This document shows, piece after piece, positions 34,017 to 42,182 of a stretch of DNA of 64,000 nt. The position numbers were made by a program, and so were the translations under genes. A model generated the notes under the pieces. It was given only the letters and a program-made list of their open reading frames with translations. It was not told where the DNA came from and ran no database searches. Numbering within the stretch: position 1 is the stretch's first letter; every line of letters starts with the position of its first letter. Source of the DNA: Oceanobacillus profundus (GTDB taxonomy: Bacteria > Bacillota > Bacilli > Bacillales > Amphibacillaceae); contig NZ_QWEH01000001.1 of the NCBI RefSeq assembly GCF_003515705.1, positions 62,001 to 126,000 of the forward strand, in the 5' to 3' direction.

Positions 34017-35846
34017 TTAACGAAATAGATTTTTCAGCTTTTCAAAAAATCCTTCTTTTTCTTCAGGTGCATCATCTGCTGTTTCTGTCTCTTGCTCTTG
34101 CTTTAAGCTATCGGTACGAATGACAAACTGTACCGAATCGGTTAGCTCATTATTTTTTTCCGATACAAAGGAAATAGGCTCGAAGTCTGATTTATCGTAT
34201 TGAGAAAGCATGGAATCGATTTCCTCCTGCATTTCTTCTGGAATGTTAGAGGTAGCATCATGCAGCTGTGTTGTTCCGTTACGAAGCTCACCAGCTCCAT
34301 CTGTCAGTCGGTCTGCACCATCTGCAGACTCTCCGATTCCATCATGGATCCCTTGATAGGAAGTAGCTAATTCATTGACTCCATTTGTATAAGCAATCAA
34401 TCCTTCGTGGAATTGATTGTAGTTGGTGGCCATCTCTTCAACGCCGGTGATTAATTGATTGACACTTTCATCCACATCGATTTGGCTGATGGACTCTTCA
34501 AGACCGGCTGTGAGTGCTCGTAAATAATTGGCTGCTTCTCGAGTCGACTCACTAAAGGTATGGAGGCTTGGTCCAACTGATCCGAATGCTTCTGATGCAG
34601 CATCGTATGCACCTTTAACCGTTTGGGCAGCTTGATAAGTAGCTACTAATTCTTCGATTACTTCTTGATCTGTATCACTTTCGTACAATGCCGCAATATC
34701 TGTTTCCGTAATGTTTGACTCAGGGATTTGCTTCATTGCATCCTGCAATGCTTGGTTTGCTTTTTCATAGTTTGAACCAAATTGATCCATTCCATCAGCA
34801 AGCTCTTCCAAGCCGGATATCATTTCAGAGACTGCTAGATCTAAGTCTTCTAGTTCTTCTAGAGCTGTTATGCCACTTGCCTTTTCAACCTCTTCTTGTA
34901 CAGTTGCAAGTGCATCATTAATCTGTGAAGAGGCATCTGTCAATTGACTGCTGGACCCGTTCAATTCGTCCATTCCATTTTTATATTGAGCAGAGCCATC
35001 TTCCAGCTGATGAAGTCCGGAAGCTAACCCGTCCATTCCGTCACGTAATTCACCGACACCATTATCAATTTCACCAATTGCATCTGTCAATGACTGGAAT
35101 TCCTCTGTTAATTCATCGGTATCTGGTGCATCCACAGCCATGGAAGGTGGTAAAGCAGCTATTTCGATACCGTCAATTTCAAATTGATCAGTTGTTGCTT
35201 CAATGGAAAATTTCTTTTCTTCATCTGGCATCATCGTAAAGGAGATTTGTTTGTTCTTCCCAGCATTTGCAATCGTCGCATCTTCTGCTTTGATATCTTG
35301 AAAATAATCGGTATTTAAAGGAACCGAAATTTGCAGCATATAATTTTCAAAGAAGGTTGCGGCAACGTCTTTATTTTGCTTCACATCGATGGTTATTTCG
35401 ACATCTCCTGTCATGCCAGGGATATCATCTGGATTAACCTCTTTGCCATCGATGTAATAGTCAATTGTAAATTGCCAAGGTAACTCCTTTTTTTCTTCAA
35501 GATTACCTTGATAAAAGAAATTATCGGTCTCTGCGTTGATACGTACGTTGTTGTTATCCTGTTCAATCGCAGATGTATCGGTTAAGTTTTTAATTTCTGT
35601 ATAATCACCGTAGTCATCGATGATGCCCGGCTTGGTTAGTTCAAAGGAGTTGACAACGTAGACCCCCTTAAGATTACCGCCGGATTGCAAATTTGCGTAA
35701 ATAACTTCATTCTTACTAGCAATTTCTCCAATTTTCTGCTCTTCATCTGCTCGCTCCTCTGATGTATTTGGAGAGGCGTACGTTGTGAGTACAGGAAAGA
35801 AAAAGATTGCTAGTGTTAACCATATCCATTTAATTGCCTTCTTCAT
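34017..35846 (-). CDS. Secreted/anchored YhgE-like protein with long coiled-coil repeats
   Basis: A 609-residue protein with an N-terminal signal sequence (LTLAIFFFPVLTTYAS, cleavage about residue 25), a beta-rich domain (about 40-245) and then a long helical region of repeated heptads (about 255-560; for example MDGLASGLHQLEDGSAQYKNG and GADRLTDGAGELRNGT) like those of YhgE/Pip and ESX-type MmpL partners. The tail is basic (EKLKNLFR) without a clear final membrane helix. Its ATG overlaps the end of the MMPL gene by 17 bp, so the two are translationally coupled and probably form one envelope complex. The function is unknown. Confidence 0.65.
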   Translation of the reverse strand: MKKAIKWIWLTLAIFFFPVLTTYASPNTSEERADEEQKIGEIASKNEVIYANLQSGGNLKGVYVVNSFELTKPGIIDDYGDYTEIKNLTDTSAIEQDNNNVRINAETDNFFYQGNLEEKKELPWQFTIDYYIDGKEVNPDDIPGMTGDVEITIDVKQNKDVAATFFENYMLQISVPLNTDYFQDIKAEDATIANAGKNKQISFTMMPDEEKKFSIEATTDQFEIDGIEIAALPPSMAVDAPDTDELTEEFQSLTDAIGEIDNGVGELRDGMDGLASGLHQLEDGSAQYKNGMDELNGSSSQLTDASSQINDALATVQEEVEKASGITALEELEDLDLAVSEMISGLEELADGMDQFGSNYEKANQALQDAMKQIPESNITETDIAALYESDTDQEVIEELVATYQAAQTVKGAYDAASEAFGSVGPSLHTFSESTREAANYLRALTAGLEESISQIDVDESVNQLITGVEEMATNYNQFHEGLIAYTNGVNELATSYQGIHDGIGESADGADRLTDGAGELRNGTTQLHDATSNIPEEMQEEIDSMLSQYDKSDFEPISFVSEKNNELTDSVQFVIRTDSLKQEQETETADDAPEEKEGFFEKLKNLFR

Positions 35847-37905
35847 GGTGATCCTCCTTGTAAAATTTCATCTGAAACGAAGTCTTCTCAATGATTCTAT
35901 CTAATGTGACAAGCATAGCTGGCAGGAAGGTGATAACGAGTATAAACGCAAGCAGCGCACCTCTTCCCAGCAGTAATCCGATCGAACCGACAATTGGATT
36001 CGATGAGGTCAGCCACAGAATAAACCCAACACTTGAAAGAATGGATGCCGATACTGCAATTGAAAACAGCTTTTCATCAATTGTCTTTTTAATTGCAGGT
36101 AATTTAGTCATTTTCTGTCGGTGGTGCTTATACGTTTCGGTTAGCAAAATGGCATAGTCGACCGTTGCGGCTAGCTGAACGGTACTAACTATTAAATAGC
36201 CAACAAAGACTAAGGATGTATCCGTAAAGTAAGGAACCGCTAAGTTAATCCAAACCGCTGATTGAATCGTAAGCAGTAAAATGACTGGGATAGAAATAGA
36301 TCGAAAGGTAAACAGTAATACCAGCCCAATCGTTGCTACTGTAAGAATGTTTACTATTTGATTATCCTGGGTCACGGTTTCTCTCATGTCAAATAATGCA
36401 ACACTTTCCCCAAGGGTCAGTGCGTCCTCTCCATAATAAGAGGCTGATAGTTCACGTATATTGTCTACGAGCTGGAACGGAATATCTCCTTCTGTTCCAG
36501 CATCGGTATTGATAATAATCCGACTATAGTTTTCCGACAAGAATTCTTCCGTAACATTTTTTTCTAAGAAATCCTGTGGAATCGTACTTCCAACCATATT
36601 AGCATAGCCAATGACAGAAGAGACATGATCCATATTTTCTATTTCTTGGGTCATTTCCAGCTCTTTTCCTATATCATCATTCGGAACCAATAATACGATT
36701 GCTGTTGTCTCACCAAACGTTTCCTCAATTTGCTTAATATCCATGCCTAATCGAGTGTCCTCTGGCTGCTCGCCCATACCATATGTAAAGGAGGTGCTAT
36801 TTTGTGCCAAAAAGCTCGGTACTGTTAAGAGAAGTACAATTGCAATCGCAGGTATCTTTAACTTCAATAGCTTCGCGCCAACACCTTTAAATACTGGTGG
36901 GATAAGTGTTTTGTGCTTTGTTTTGTCAATCCAGCTGTAGCATACTAATGTCAGTGCTGGTAAAAATACAACAACACTAATAAAGCTGAATACAATCCCT
37001 TTAACTAGATTTAGTCCTAAATCCGAACCAATCTCAAAATCCATAAACATTAGTGCAGTAAATCCAAAGAATGTAGTTAGTGCACTGGAGCTTATTACTG
37101 GTAGTGATTCTTTTATCGCTAGTTTCATAGCTTCTCCGGGCTTGTATTCCTTATTTCGGTAGTCTTGAAAACTATGAAGCAGGAAGATCGCATAATCCAG
37201 CGAGACGGCCAGCTGGAGAATTGGCGCTACGGATTGCGTAATAAAAGAAACCTCTCCAATGAAGATATTTGTTCCAAGGTTAATAAGAACAGAAACCCCA
37301 ATTGCGGTCAAGAATAACACTGGTTCTACCCATGAATTCGTTGATAATACTAGGATGATAATAATAATCGGGACTAGTAATGCCGCAGCATACATCGTCT
37401 CCTGACCGGTCATCTCTTGCTGTGTAGCTGTATTTACTGCTTCACCAGTAATTGCGTTTTCGTCTCCGATCAGAGCGTAAATCTGATTGGTCGCTTCGAC
37501 CTCTTTTCCGCTTTCTATTGTTACAGAATAAAGTGCCTTTTCATCCTGAAAATAATTTTCAACGGTTGCTTCATCCGCAAACTCGATAGGAGTTCTCAGA
37601 TCTACTACATCATCCAGCCATTGAACCTCTGTAACACCATCAATTGCTTCCAGCTCATGCTTATAGGTTATTGCCTCTTGAATGGTAACATCCTCAATCA
37701 TGACTCGTGTATTCGGAACACCGCTGGAGAATTCCTGCTCCATCATATTTAAGGCAACTGTTGATTCTGCTTTCTCAGGTAGATAATCTTGCATGTTATA
37801 ATTTACATCTACAAAAAAGAAAGCAATTGCCGACAGTACCGTTAATGTTAGAAAAAGAATAACGACGGACTTTTTGAAACGTATGATTATATTTGTCAAT
37901 GTCAT
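35830..37905 (-). CDS. MMPL/RND-family transporter
   Basis: A 691-residue transporter with two repeats, each of one helix, a large extracytoplasmic loop (about residues 35-165 and 370-515) and five more helices. LAVSLDYAIFLLHSFQDYRN and the second-half counterpart AATVDYAILLTETYKHHRQ carry the proton-relay Asp-Tyr of MMPL proteins. These export lipids, siderophores or drugs with the proton gradient. It is cotranscribed with the coiled-coil protein gene and divergent from a TetR regulator, a layout typical of inducible efflux. The substrate is unknown. Confidence 0.8.
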   Translation of the reverse strand: MTLTNIIIRFKKSVVILFLTLTVLSAIAFFFVDVNYNMQDYLPEKAESTVALNMMEQEFSSGVPNTRVMIEDVTIQEAITYKHELEAIDGVTEVQWLDDVVDLRTPIEFADEATVENYFQDEKALYSVTIESGKEVEATNQIYALIGDENAITGEAVNTATQQEMTGQETMYAAALLVPIIIIILVLSTNSWVEPVLFLTAIGVSVLINLGTNIFIGEVSFITQSVAPILQLAVSLDYAIFLLHSFQDYRNKEYKPGEAMKLAIKESLPVISSSALTTFFGFTALMFMDFEIGSDLGLNLVKGIVFSFISVVVFLPALTLVCYSWIDKTKHKTLIPPVFKGVGAKLLKLKIPAIAIVLLLTVPSFLAQNSTSFTYGMGEQPEDTRLGMDIKQIEETFGETTAIVLLVPNDDIGKELEMTQEIENMDHVSSVIGYANMVGSTIPQDFLEKNVTEEFLSENYSRIIINTDAGTEGDIPFQLVDNIRELSASYYGEDALTLGESVALFDMRETVTQDNQIVNILTVATIGLVLLFTFRSISIPVILLLTIQSAVWINLAVPYFTDTSLVFVGYLIVSTVQLAATVDYAILLTETYKHHRQKMTKLPAIKKTIDEKLFSIAVSASILSSVGFILWLTSSNPIVGSIGLLLGRGALLAFILVITFLPAMLVTLDRIIEKTSFQMKFYKEDHHEEGN

Positions 37906-37977
37906 TTCCCCATATCTTGATGATTTAGTGCTTTTACTTTATTATTATATATACATCATGTTAGTTACACAACAAAC

Positions 37978-38005
37978 AGTTGCGTAAATCGTGTTATTTG
38001 CGCAA
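37978..38005. promoter_or_regulatory. Candidate TetR operator between the MMPL and tetR genes
   Basis: GTTGCGTAAAT and ATTTGCGCAAC form an inverted repeat (10 of 11 pairs) with a 6-bp centre. TTACACAAC just upstream resembles another half-site. It lies 48 bp before the regulator and about 70 bp before the exporter, where it could control both. Confidence 0.6.
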
Positions 38006-38052
38006 CATATATTGAAAATTTGTTGGAAAACGGGTAATGAAAGGGTTTTACA

Positions 38053-38622
38053 ATGGAAGGAAAATTAGACCGCCGAAAAAAATATACACGAATGGTTTTA
38101 AAGGAAAGCTTATTGGAGCTATTAAACGATAAACCAATTTCATCCATAACAATAAAGGAACTATGTGCGCTTGCAGATATCAATCGTTCGACTTTTTATA
38201 GTCATTATACGGATCAGTATGATTTATTGAATAAAATCGAGGATGAAATTATTCAAGAGTTGGATCAAACACTGCTTCAATATGACTATAAAAAGGAAAA
38301 AGAAATGCTTGCAATGACAAAATACTTACTAGATTACGTCGTGAGCAGAAGCGAGCATTTGCGCATTCTCTTTGGTGATCATGGGAGCAAGGGGTTCCAG
38401 CACCGTGTTATGGAATCGGCTCAAGCTCATATACGGTCAAACTTGGAACAGGGGAGTCAGCAGATCGGGGAAAATCATTTAAACTATATTACGTTGTTTG
38501 TTATTAGCGGCAGTATCCATATCATTGAAAAATGGCTAAGTAGTGGCATGCAGGAATCCGCAGAAGAAATGACAAAAATTATTACGGAAATCAGTAATCA
38601 CGGGATGCTACACTATACATAA
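38053..38622 (+). CDS. TetR/AcrR-family transcriptional regulator
   Basis: A 189-residue regulator. The N-terminal helix-turn-helix reads SITIKELCALADINRSTFYSHYTDQYDLL (about residues 33-61), followed by an all-helical ligand domain with a C-terminal helical pair, close to the TetR_C_8 group. It is divergent from the MMPL transporter operon and probably represses it. An inverted repeat between them is a plausible binding site. Confidence 0.82.
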   Translation: MEGKLDRRKKYTRMVLKESLLELLNDKPISSITIKELCALADINRSTFYSHYTDQYDLLNKIEDEIIQELDQTLLQYDYKKEKEMLAMTKYLLDYVVSRSEHLRILFGDHGSKGFQHRVMESAQAHIRSNLEQGSQQIGENHLNYITLFVISGSIHIIEKWLSSGMQESAEEMTKIITEISNHGMLHYT

Positions 38623-38681
38623 GTAGAACGGTAGGAGAATTCATCAGCTGTATGTTAACATAGGCTCAAGAGGTGAAATGA

Positions 38682-38957
38682 ATGAAATACGTAAGTGTCA
38701 ATGTGCATGGTCGTGTACAAGGTGTCGGATTTCGTTCTTTTACGCAGCACAGAGCAGTGGAGTGTAATATTACGGGCTGGGTGAAAAACGAAAACGACGG
38801 TAGTGTGCATATAGAAGCCCAAGGCAACGAAGAAGATATGTCCCGGTTTTTAGAGCTGATAAAAAAAGGGCCTTCTCGATTCGCTAACGTCCGTGATATG
38901 GATGTCATAACCTTAGATGAGGGTCCGAAATTTAAAGCTTTTAAAATTAAATATTAG
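38682..38957 (+). CDS. acyP: Acylphosphatase
   Basis: A 91-residue acylphosphatase of normal length. VHGRVQGVGFRSFT holds the catalytic Arg (about residue 20) in the phosphate cradle, and GWVKNENDGSVHIEAQG holds the catalytic Asn (about 38). It hydrolyses the carboxyl-phosphate bond of acyl phosphates in the cytosol. AAGAGGTG precedes ATG 38682. It may read through from the TetR gene 59 bp upstream. Confidence 0.9.
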   Translation: MKYVSVNVHGRVQGVGFRSFTQHRAVECNITGWVKNENDGSVHIEAQGNEEDMSRFLELIKKGPSRFANVRDMDVITLDEGPKFKAFKIKY

Positions 38958-38963
38958 ATTTAT

Positions 38964-39007
38964 AAAGGATTAGCTATGTGTGTATTACACACATAGCTAA
39001 TCCTTTT
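38964..39007. terminator. Bidirectional terminator between acyP and the ABC operon
   Basis: A perfect 19-bp stem (AAAGGATTAGCTATGTGTG and its complement) over TATTA, with T runs on the plus side and A runs on the other, between convergent genes. Confidence 0.85.
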
Positions 39008-39015
39008 TCAATTGT

Positions 39016-39810
39016 TTATTCTTTCCACGGAATCAGTTTATTCTCCAACCACCTTAAAGCTCGATTAAAGATTAAGCCAAGGAGAGACAGAATAAGTACC
39101 CCGACCATGAGCTTCGACGTAATCATTAAATTCCCGTAATGGAGCACCATGGAACCTATTCCTTCCTGGGCAGCGATCATTTCTGCCGATACCAGTAACA
39201 GGAGGGATGTTCCAGCTGCGAGCTTCAGCCCGGCAAATATCATCGGGAGAGCCCCAGGTAAAATTACCTTGCGAATCACATTGATTCGATTAGACCCAAA
39301 TGTGACGGCAGCTTTCACAAGCATCGGATCAACACTTTTCACACCGGAAAAAGTATTAATAACAACAGGGAAGAAAACCCCTAATGCGATAATCGTTACC
39401 TTTGATAATTCACCAATCCCTAACCATAAAATAAATAAAGGCAGTAAAGCAATTTTCGGTATTGGATAAATCGAATAAACAATAGGTGTTCCGATCGCAT
39501 CTGCGACTCGGAAGAATCCCAGAATCAGACCAATTAAAATACCGAAGGCCGCACCAATGGCATACCCTAGGACAATTCGGTAGAGACTGGCAGTCAGATT
39601 CCCGTAGATTTCCCCACTTACAAGCATCTCCCAACCTGTTATTACAATGTTAGATGGTGCCGGTAGAAATAATGGAGAAACAATTCCAATTCGAGAGACG
39701 ATTTCCCACAGGATTAAGATACCAGCGATACCTAGAAAGGAAGTGTAGAATGGAACTTTTTTATCAAGAAAGGCAACACGATTCGTAATGACTTGTTTTT
39801 GTTTTTCCAT
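39016..39810 (-). CDS. SsuC/TauC-type ABC transporter permease
   Basis: A 264-residue permease with about six helices. The ATPase-docking loop includes LVKAAVTFGSNRINVIRKVILPGALPMIFAGLKLA (about residues 165-200), typical of the nitrate/sulfonate/taurine/thiamine-precursor class. It is third in a minus-strand operon of binding protein, ATPase and permease. Ribosome binding site GGAGTG, 6 bp after the ATPase stop. Confidence 0.84.
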   Translation of the reverse strand: MEKQKQVITNRVAFLDKKVPFYTSFLGIAGILILWEIVSRIGIVSPLFLPAPSNIVITGWEMLVSGEIYGNLTASLYRIVLGYAIGAAFGILIGLILGFFRVADAIGTPIVYSIYPIPKIALLPLFILWLGIGELSKVTIIALGVFFPVVINTFSGVKSVDPMLVKAAVTFGSNRINVIRKVILPGALPMIFAGLKLAAGTSLLLLVSAEMIAAQEGIGSMVLHYGNLMITSKLMVGVLILSLLGLIFNRALRWLENKLIPWKE

Positions 39811-39816
39811 TTACTA

Positions 39817-40584
39817 TCACTCCTTCAGTGCCGCTTCGGCATCATGCCGAATAAGCTGCCAAATTTCATCTGCATACTTGCTTGATTGTTCACGGTATTT
39901 TTCATCGTTTCTGCCCGTTTTCGGTAAATCAATGTTAATGATCTGTTTAATTTGACCTGGATGTCTCGATAATACGATGACGCGATCAGCCAAATAAACT
40001 GCTTCTTCAATGTTATGTGTCACATAAAGCGTGCTTAATCTCGTCCGATTCCAAATGGTAAGCAGTTCCTCTTGCATGAGGGTTCGGGTCTGGGCATCCA
40101 GTGCAGAAAAAGGTTCGTCCATTAATAATAGATCTGGTTCCACTGCTAATGCTCTTGCAATGCCAGCACGCTGCTTCATTCCACCTGATAATTGCTTAGG
40201 GTATGCGTCCTTAAAGTCAGTTAACCCGACCATATCAATATAGTGATTGCCGATTTCCTGCTGTTGCTTTTTGGAGGCGCCTCTTTCTTGCAAACCATAA
40301 ACGACATTTTCAAAAACAGTACGCCATGGGAAAAGAGCAATTTCCTGAAAAACAATTCCTAAGGTTGGGTTCTCTTTAATTCCATCAAAATAAACACTGC
40401 CACTTGTAGGGGACAATAACCCACCAACGATATTAAGCAGCGTTGATTTCCCGCATCCACTTGGACCAACGAGGACAACAAATTCCTCTTCATGAATCGT
40501 AAAATTAATACTTTTTAGTGCTGTTACTTCATTCTTTTTGGAATCTATAAAGGTTTTTTCTACATTCTCGATGACGATGCTCAT
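39817..40584 (-). CDS. SsuB/TauB-type ABC transporter ATPase
   Basis: A 255-residue ATPase: Walker A GPSGCGKST (about 40-48), Q-loop VFQEIALFPW, signature LSGGMKQR (about 133), Walker B LLLMDEP and H-loop THNIEEA. The short length without a TOBE extension suits the SsuB/TauB/ThiZ class. It powers the importer of this operon. Confidence 0.87.
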   Translation of the reverse strand: MSIVIENVEKTFIDSKKNEVTALKSINFTIHEEEFVVLVGPSGCGKSTLLNIVGGLLSPTSGSVYFDGIKENPTLGIVFQEIALFPWRTVFENVVYGLQERGASKKQQQEIGNHYIDMVGLTDFKDAYPKQLSGGMKQRAGIARALAVEPDLLLMDEPFSALDAQTRTLMQEELLTIWNRTRLSTLYVTHNIEEAVYLADRVIVLSRHPGQIKQIINIDLPKTGRNDEKYREQSSKYADEIWQLIRHDAEAALKE

Positions 40585-40593
40585 AGTTGTTCA

Positions 40594-41649
40594 CTACTCC
40601 AATTCTTTTAAAGCTTGGTCGAGAAGGTTTGTATTCACGATTTTGTCTGCATCAACCGGTGCTCCGATAAGCTCTTCCTTTGCATACCAATCGATTTGGG
40701 TTTGGATATCGGATGCGAGAAGCTTACCATCACGATCCATGTATGGCAGACCACGCTCGATAACAGCTGGTTCCTGATCCGTGTATTCAGCGATAATTTG
40801 AATTACTTCATCATAGTTTTCTCCTGGTACAATCTCGCCGTTTTCCTTTGTCAGGACAGCGTCATAATAGTATTGTGTTGCTTTTGCATATGCTTTAAGA
40901 AATTTAGTCGCTGTTTCTGTATCGCCAGCAAACGATTTTGAGAAGAATATTCCGGAGGTTTGATAGTCGATCACATCGCCTACTTGTTTAATCACCTTGC
41001 CATACCCTTCATCTAACACCATTGTGATATTTGGTTCGTTTAATAAAACAGCATCCACTTGCTTGCTTTGCAATGTTTCCATTAGACCAGGAATACTGTT
41101 AACAGGAACAAGCTCTACGTCAGCTGACGTTAGACCGTGTTCCTCCAATAATCGACCAGCCATATAATGGAAGGTTGATCCCGTTTGTGTAATACCAACC
41201 TTCTTATCTTTTAAATCTTCAATTGTTTCGATATCTGAGTCACTATGTACTAATAATGCCGTCGAGGAATAGCCTTCCTGTTCTCTTCCTTTGTCCGCAA
41301 CAATGACAAGTTCTTCACCGCCAGCAACCATATTGTAAAGACTTGCTGTAATTCCAGTTGCGCCGACATCAACGTCACCGCCGGCTGTTGCTACGGCAAT
41401 TGGCTGTGCTGCTTCAAACCAGCTAGCCTGTGCATCAATACCTTCCTCTTCAAAGTAGCCTTTCTCAAGTGCGATAAATAACGGTGCGGAGCTCGTCAGC
41501 TTCAACATACCGATTTCAATGGAAGCATGGTCGCCATTTGAGTCAGCTGCCCCCTCAGAAGAATTGTTTGCTTCCTCTTGTCCACATGCAGCTAGTAAAC
41601 ATGCTAAAAATAATGCAGAAATAAGTGCAATAACAGTTCTTTTTCTCAA
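40594..41649 (-). CDS. SsuA/NMT1-like binding lipoprotein of an ABC importer
   Basis: A 351-residue lipoprotein of the NMT1/SsuA group. After the signal LRKRTVIALISALFLACLLAAC (lipobox Cys about residue 22) comes the ligand domain with IGMLKLTSSAPLFIALEKGYF and VDVGATGITASLYNMVAGGE. I start at TTG 41649, which has AAGGGGG 7 bases upstream. The frame is open further to 41727 but has no ribosome binding site there. Ligand candidates in this family are sulfonates, nitrate, taurine and pyrimidine precursors, and nothing adjacent decides among them. Confidence 0.8.
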   Translation of the reverse strand: MRKRTVIALISALFLACLLAACGQEEANNSSEGAADSNGDHASIEIGMLKLTSSAPLFIALEKGYFEEEGIDAQASWFEAAQPIAVATAGGDVDVGATGITASLYNMVAGGEELVIVADKGREQEGYSSTALLVHSDSDIETIEDLKDKKVGITQTGSTFHYMAGRLLEEHGLTSADVELVPVNSIPGLMETLQSKQVDAVLLNEPNITMVLDEGYGKVIKQVGDVIDYQTSGIFFSKSFAGDTETATKFLKAYAKATQYYYDAVLTKENGEIVPGENYDEVIQIIAEYTDQEPAVIERGLPYMDRDGKLLASDIQTQIDWYAKEELIGAPVDADKIVNTNLLDQALKELE

Positions 41650-41696
41650 TTCTATTCCCCCTTTAGTTTGTAAATGTCTTAATAAAAAGAAAATTA

Positions 41697-41738
41697 AAAA
41701 AGCACAGGCGAATGCCGACTTAATCACCGTGCTAGTTT
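41697..41738 (-). terminator. Hairpin with T run ahead of the SsuABC-type operon
   Basis: On the minus strand AGCACGG pairs with CTGTGCT and is followed by TTTTTT, only about 50 bases before the binding-protein start. Such a structure could be a leader attenuator if the promoter lies further upstream, or a terminator of read-through. The intervening sequence matches no riboswitch I recognise. Confidence 0.45.
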
Positions 41739-41880
41739 AATTAGATTTTTATAAGGATAGCACAAATAAATCAATCATTCCATATAATTATTGAAAAAAT
41801 AGAAATTTTGTTGGTTTATTCGATTATTTGGAGATTACGTGTCGATGTGTACCGAAATTTAAGGAGTAAGAGGTTTATGG

Positions 41881-41926
41881 TTGCATCTTTTTCCTAAAGT
41901 GATATAATACGTAATCATTACGATTT
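41881..41926 (+). promoter_or_regulatory. Promoter with Zur box 1
   Basis: TTGCAT (41881-41886) and TATAAT (41903-41908) are 16 bp apart. The box at 41906-41926, centred on CGTAATCATTACG, matches 18 of 20 defined positions of the B. subtilis Zur operator (core TCGTAATNATTACGA, flanks AAA/TTT). It covers the -10 and start site, the classic repressor position. Confidence 0.78.
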
Positions 41927-41960
41927 AAGTGTTATAGAAAAATTATTGAGGAGAGGAAGA

Positions 41961-42002
41961 GTGAATTCATTTAGGTCAGGGGATAGTGGTAAATCGCTTT
42001 AA
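41961..42002 (+). other. Short ORF in the leader of the Zur-controlled operon
   Basis: GAGGAGAGG at 41949 is a good ribosome binding site for GTG 41961, which opens 13 codons (MNSFRSGDSGKSL). Nothing similar is known to me. It could be a leader peptide or the start of a deleted gene. Confidence 0.25.
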
Positions 42003-42146
42003 TCATTTAATAGAAGTAAGCTCTTTTAATCTGTAAACCATAATGATAGTTAGTTTCGTTTCTAAAGGAAGAACTTTCGTAAAGAGAAAAGAGAGACTTA
42101 TTAATCTGTTCCGTAAATATGCAGGAATCAAAAAATTTTTGAATCT

Positions 42147-42167
42147 TAATCGTAATCATTTCGATTT
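42147..42167 (+). promoter_or_regulatory. Zur box 2, next to the oxidoreductase start
   Basis: The sequence centred on TCGTAATCATTTCGA again matches 18 of 20 defined positions of the Zur operator. It ends one base before the GGGGAGG ribosome binding site of the gene at 42183, 220 bp after box 1, so it may act as a roadblock or serve a second promoter. The 41930-42146 leader between the boxes holds only the short ORF noted. Confidence 0.75.
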
Positions 42168-42182
42168 GGGGAGGAGAACTCC

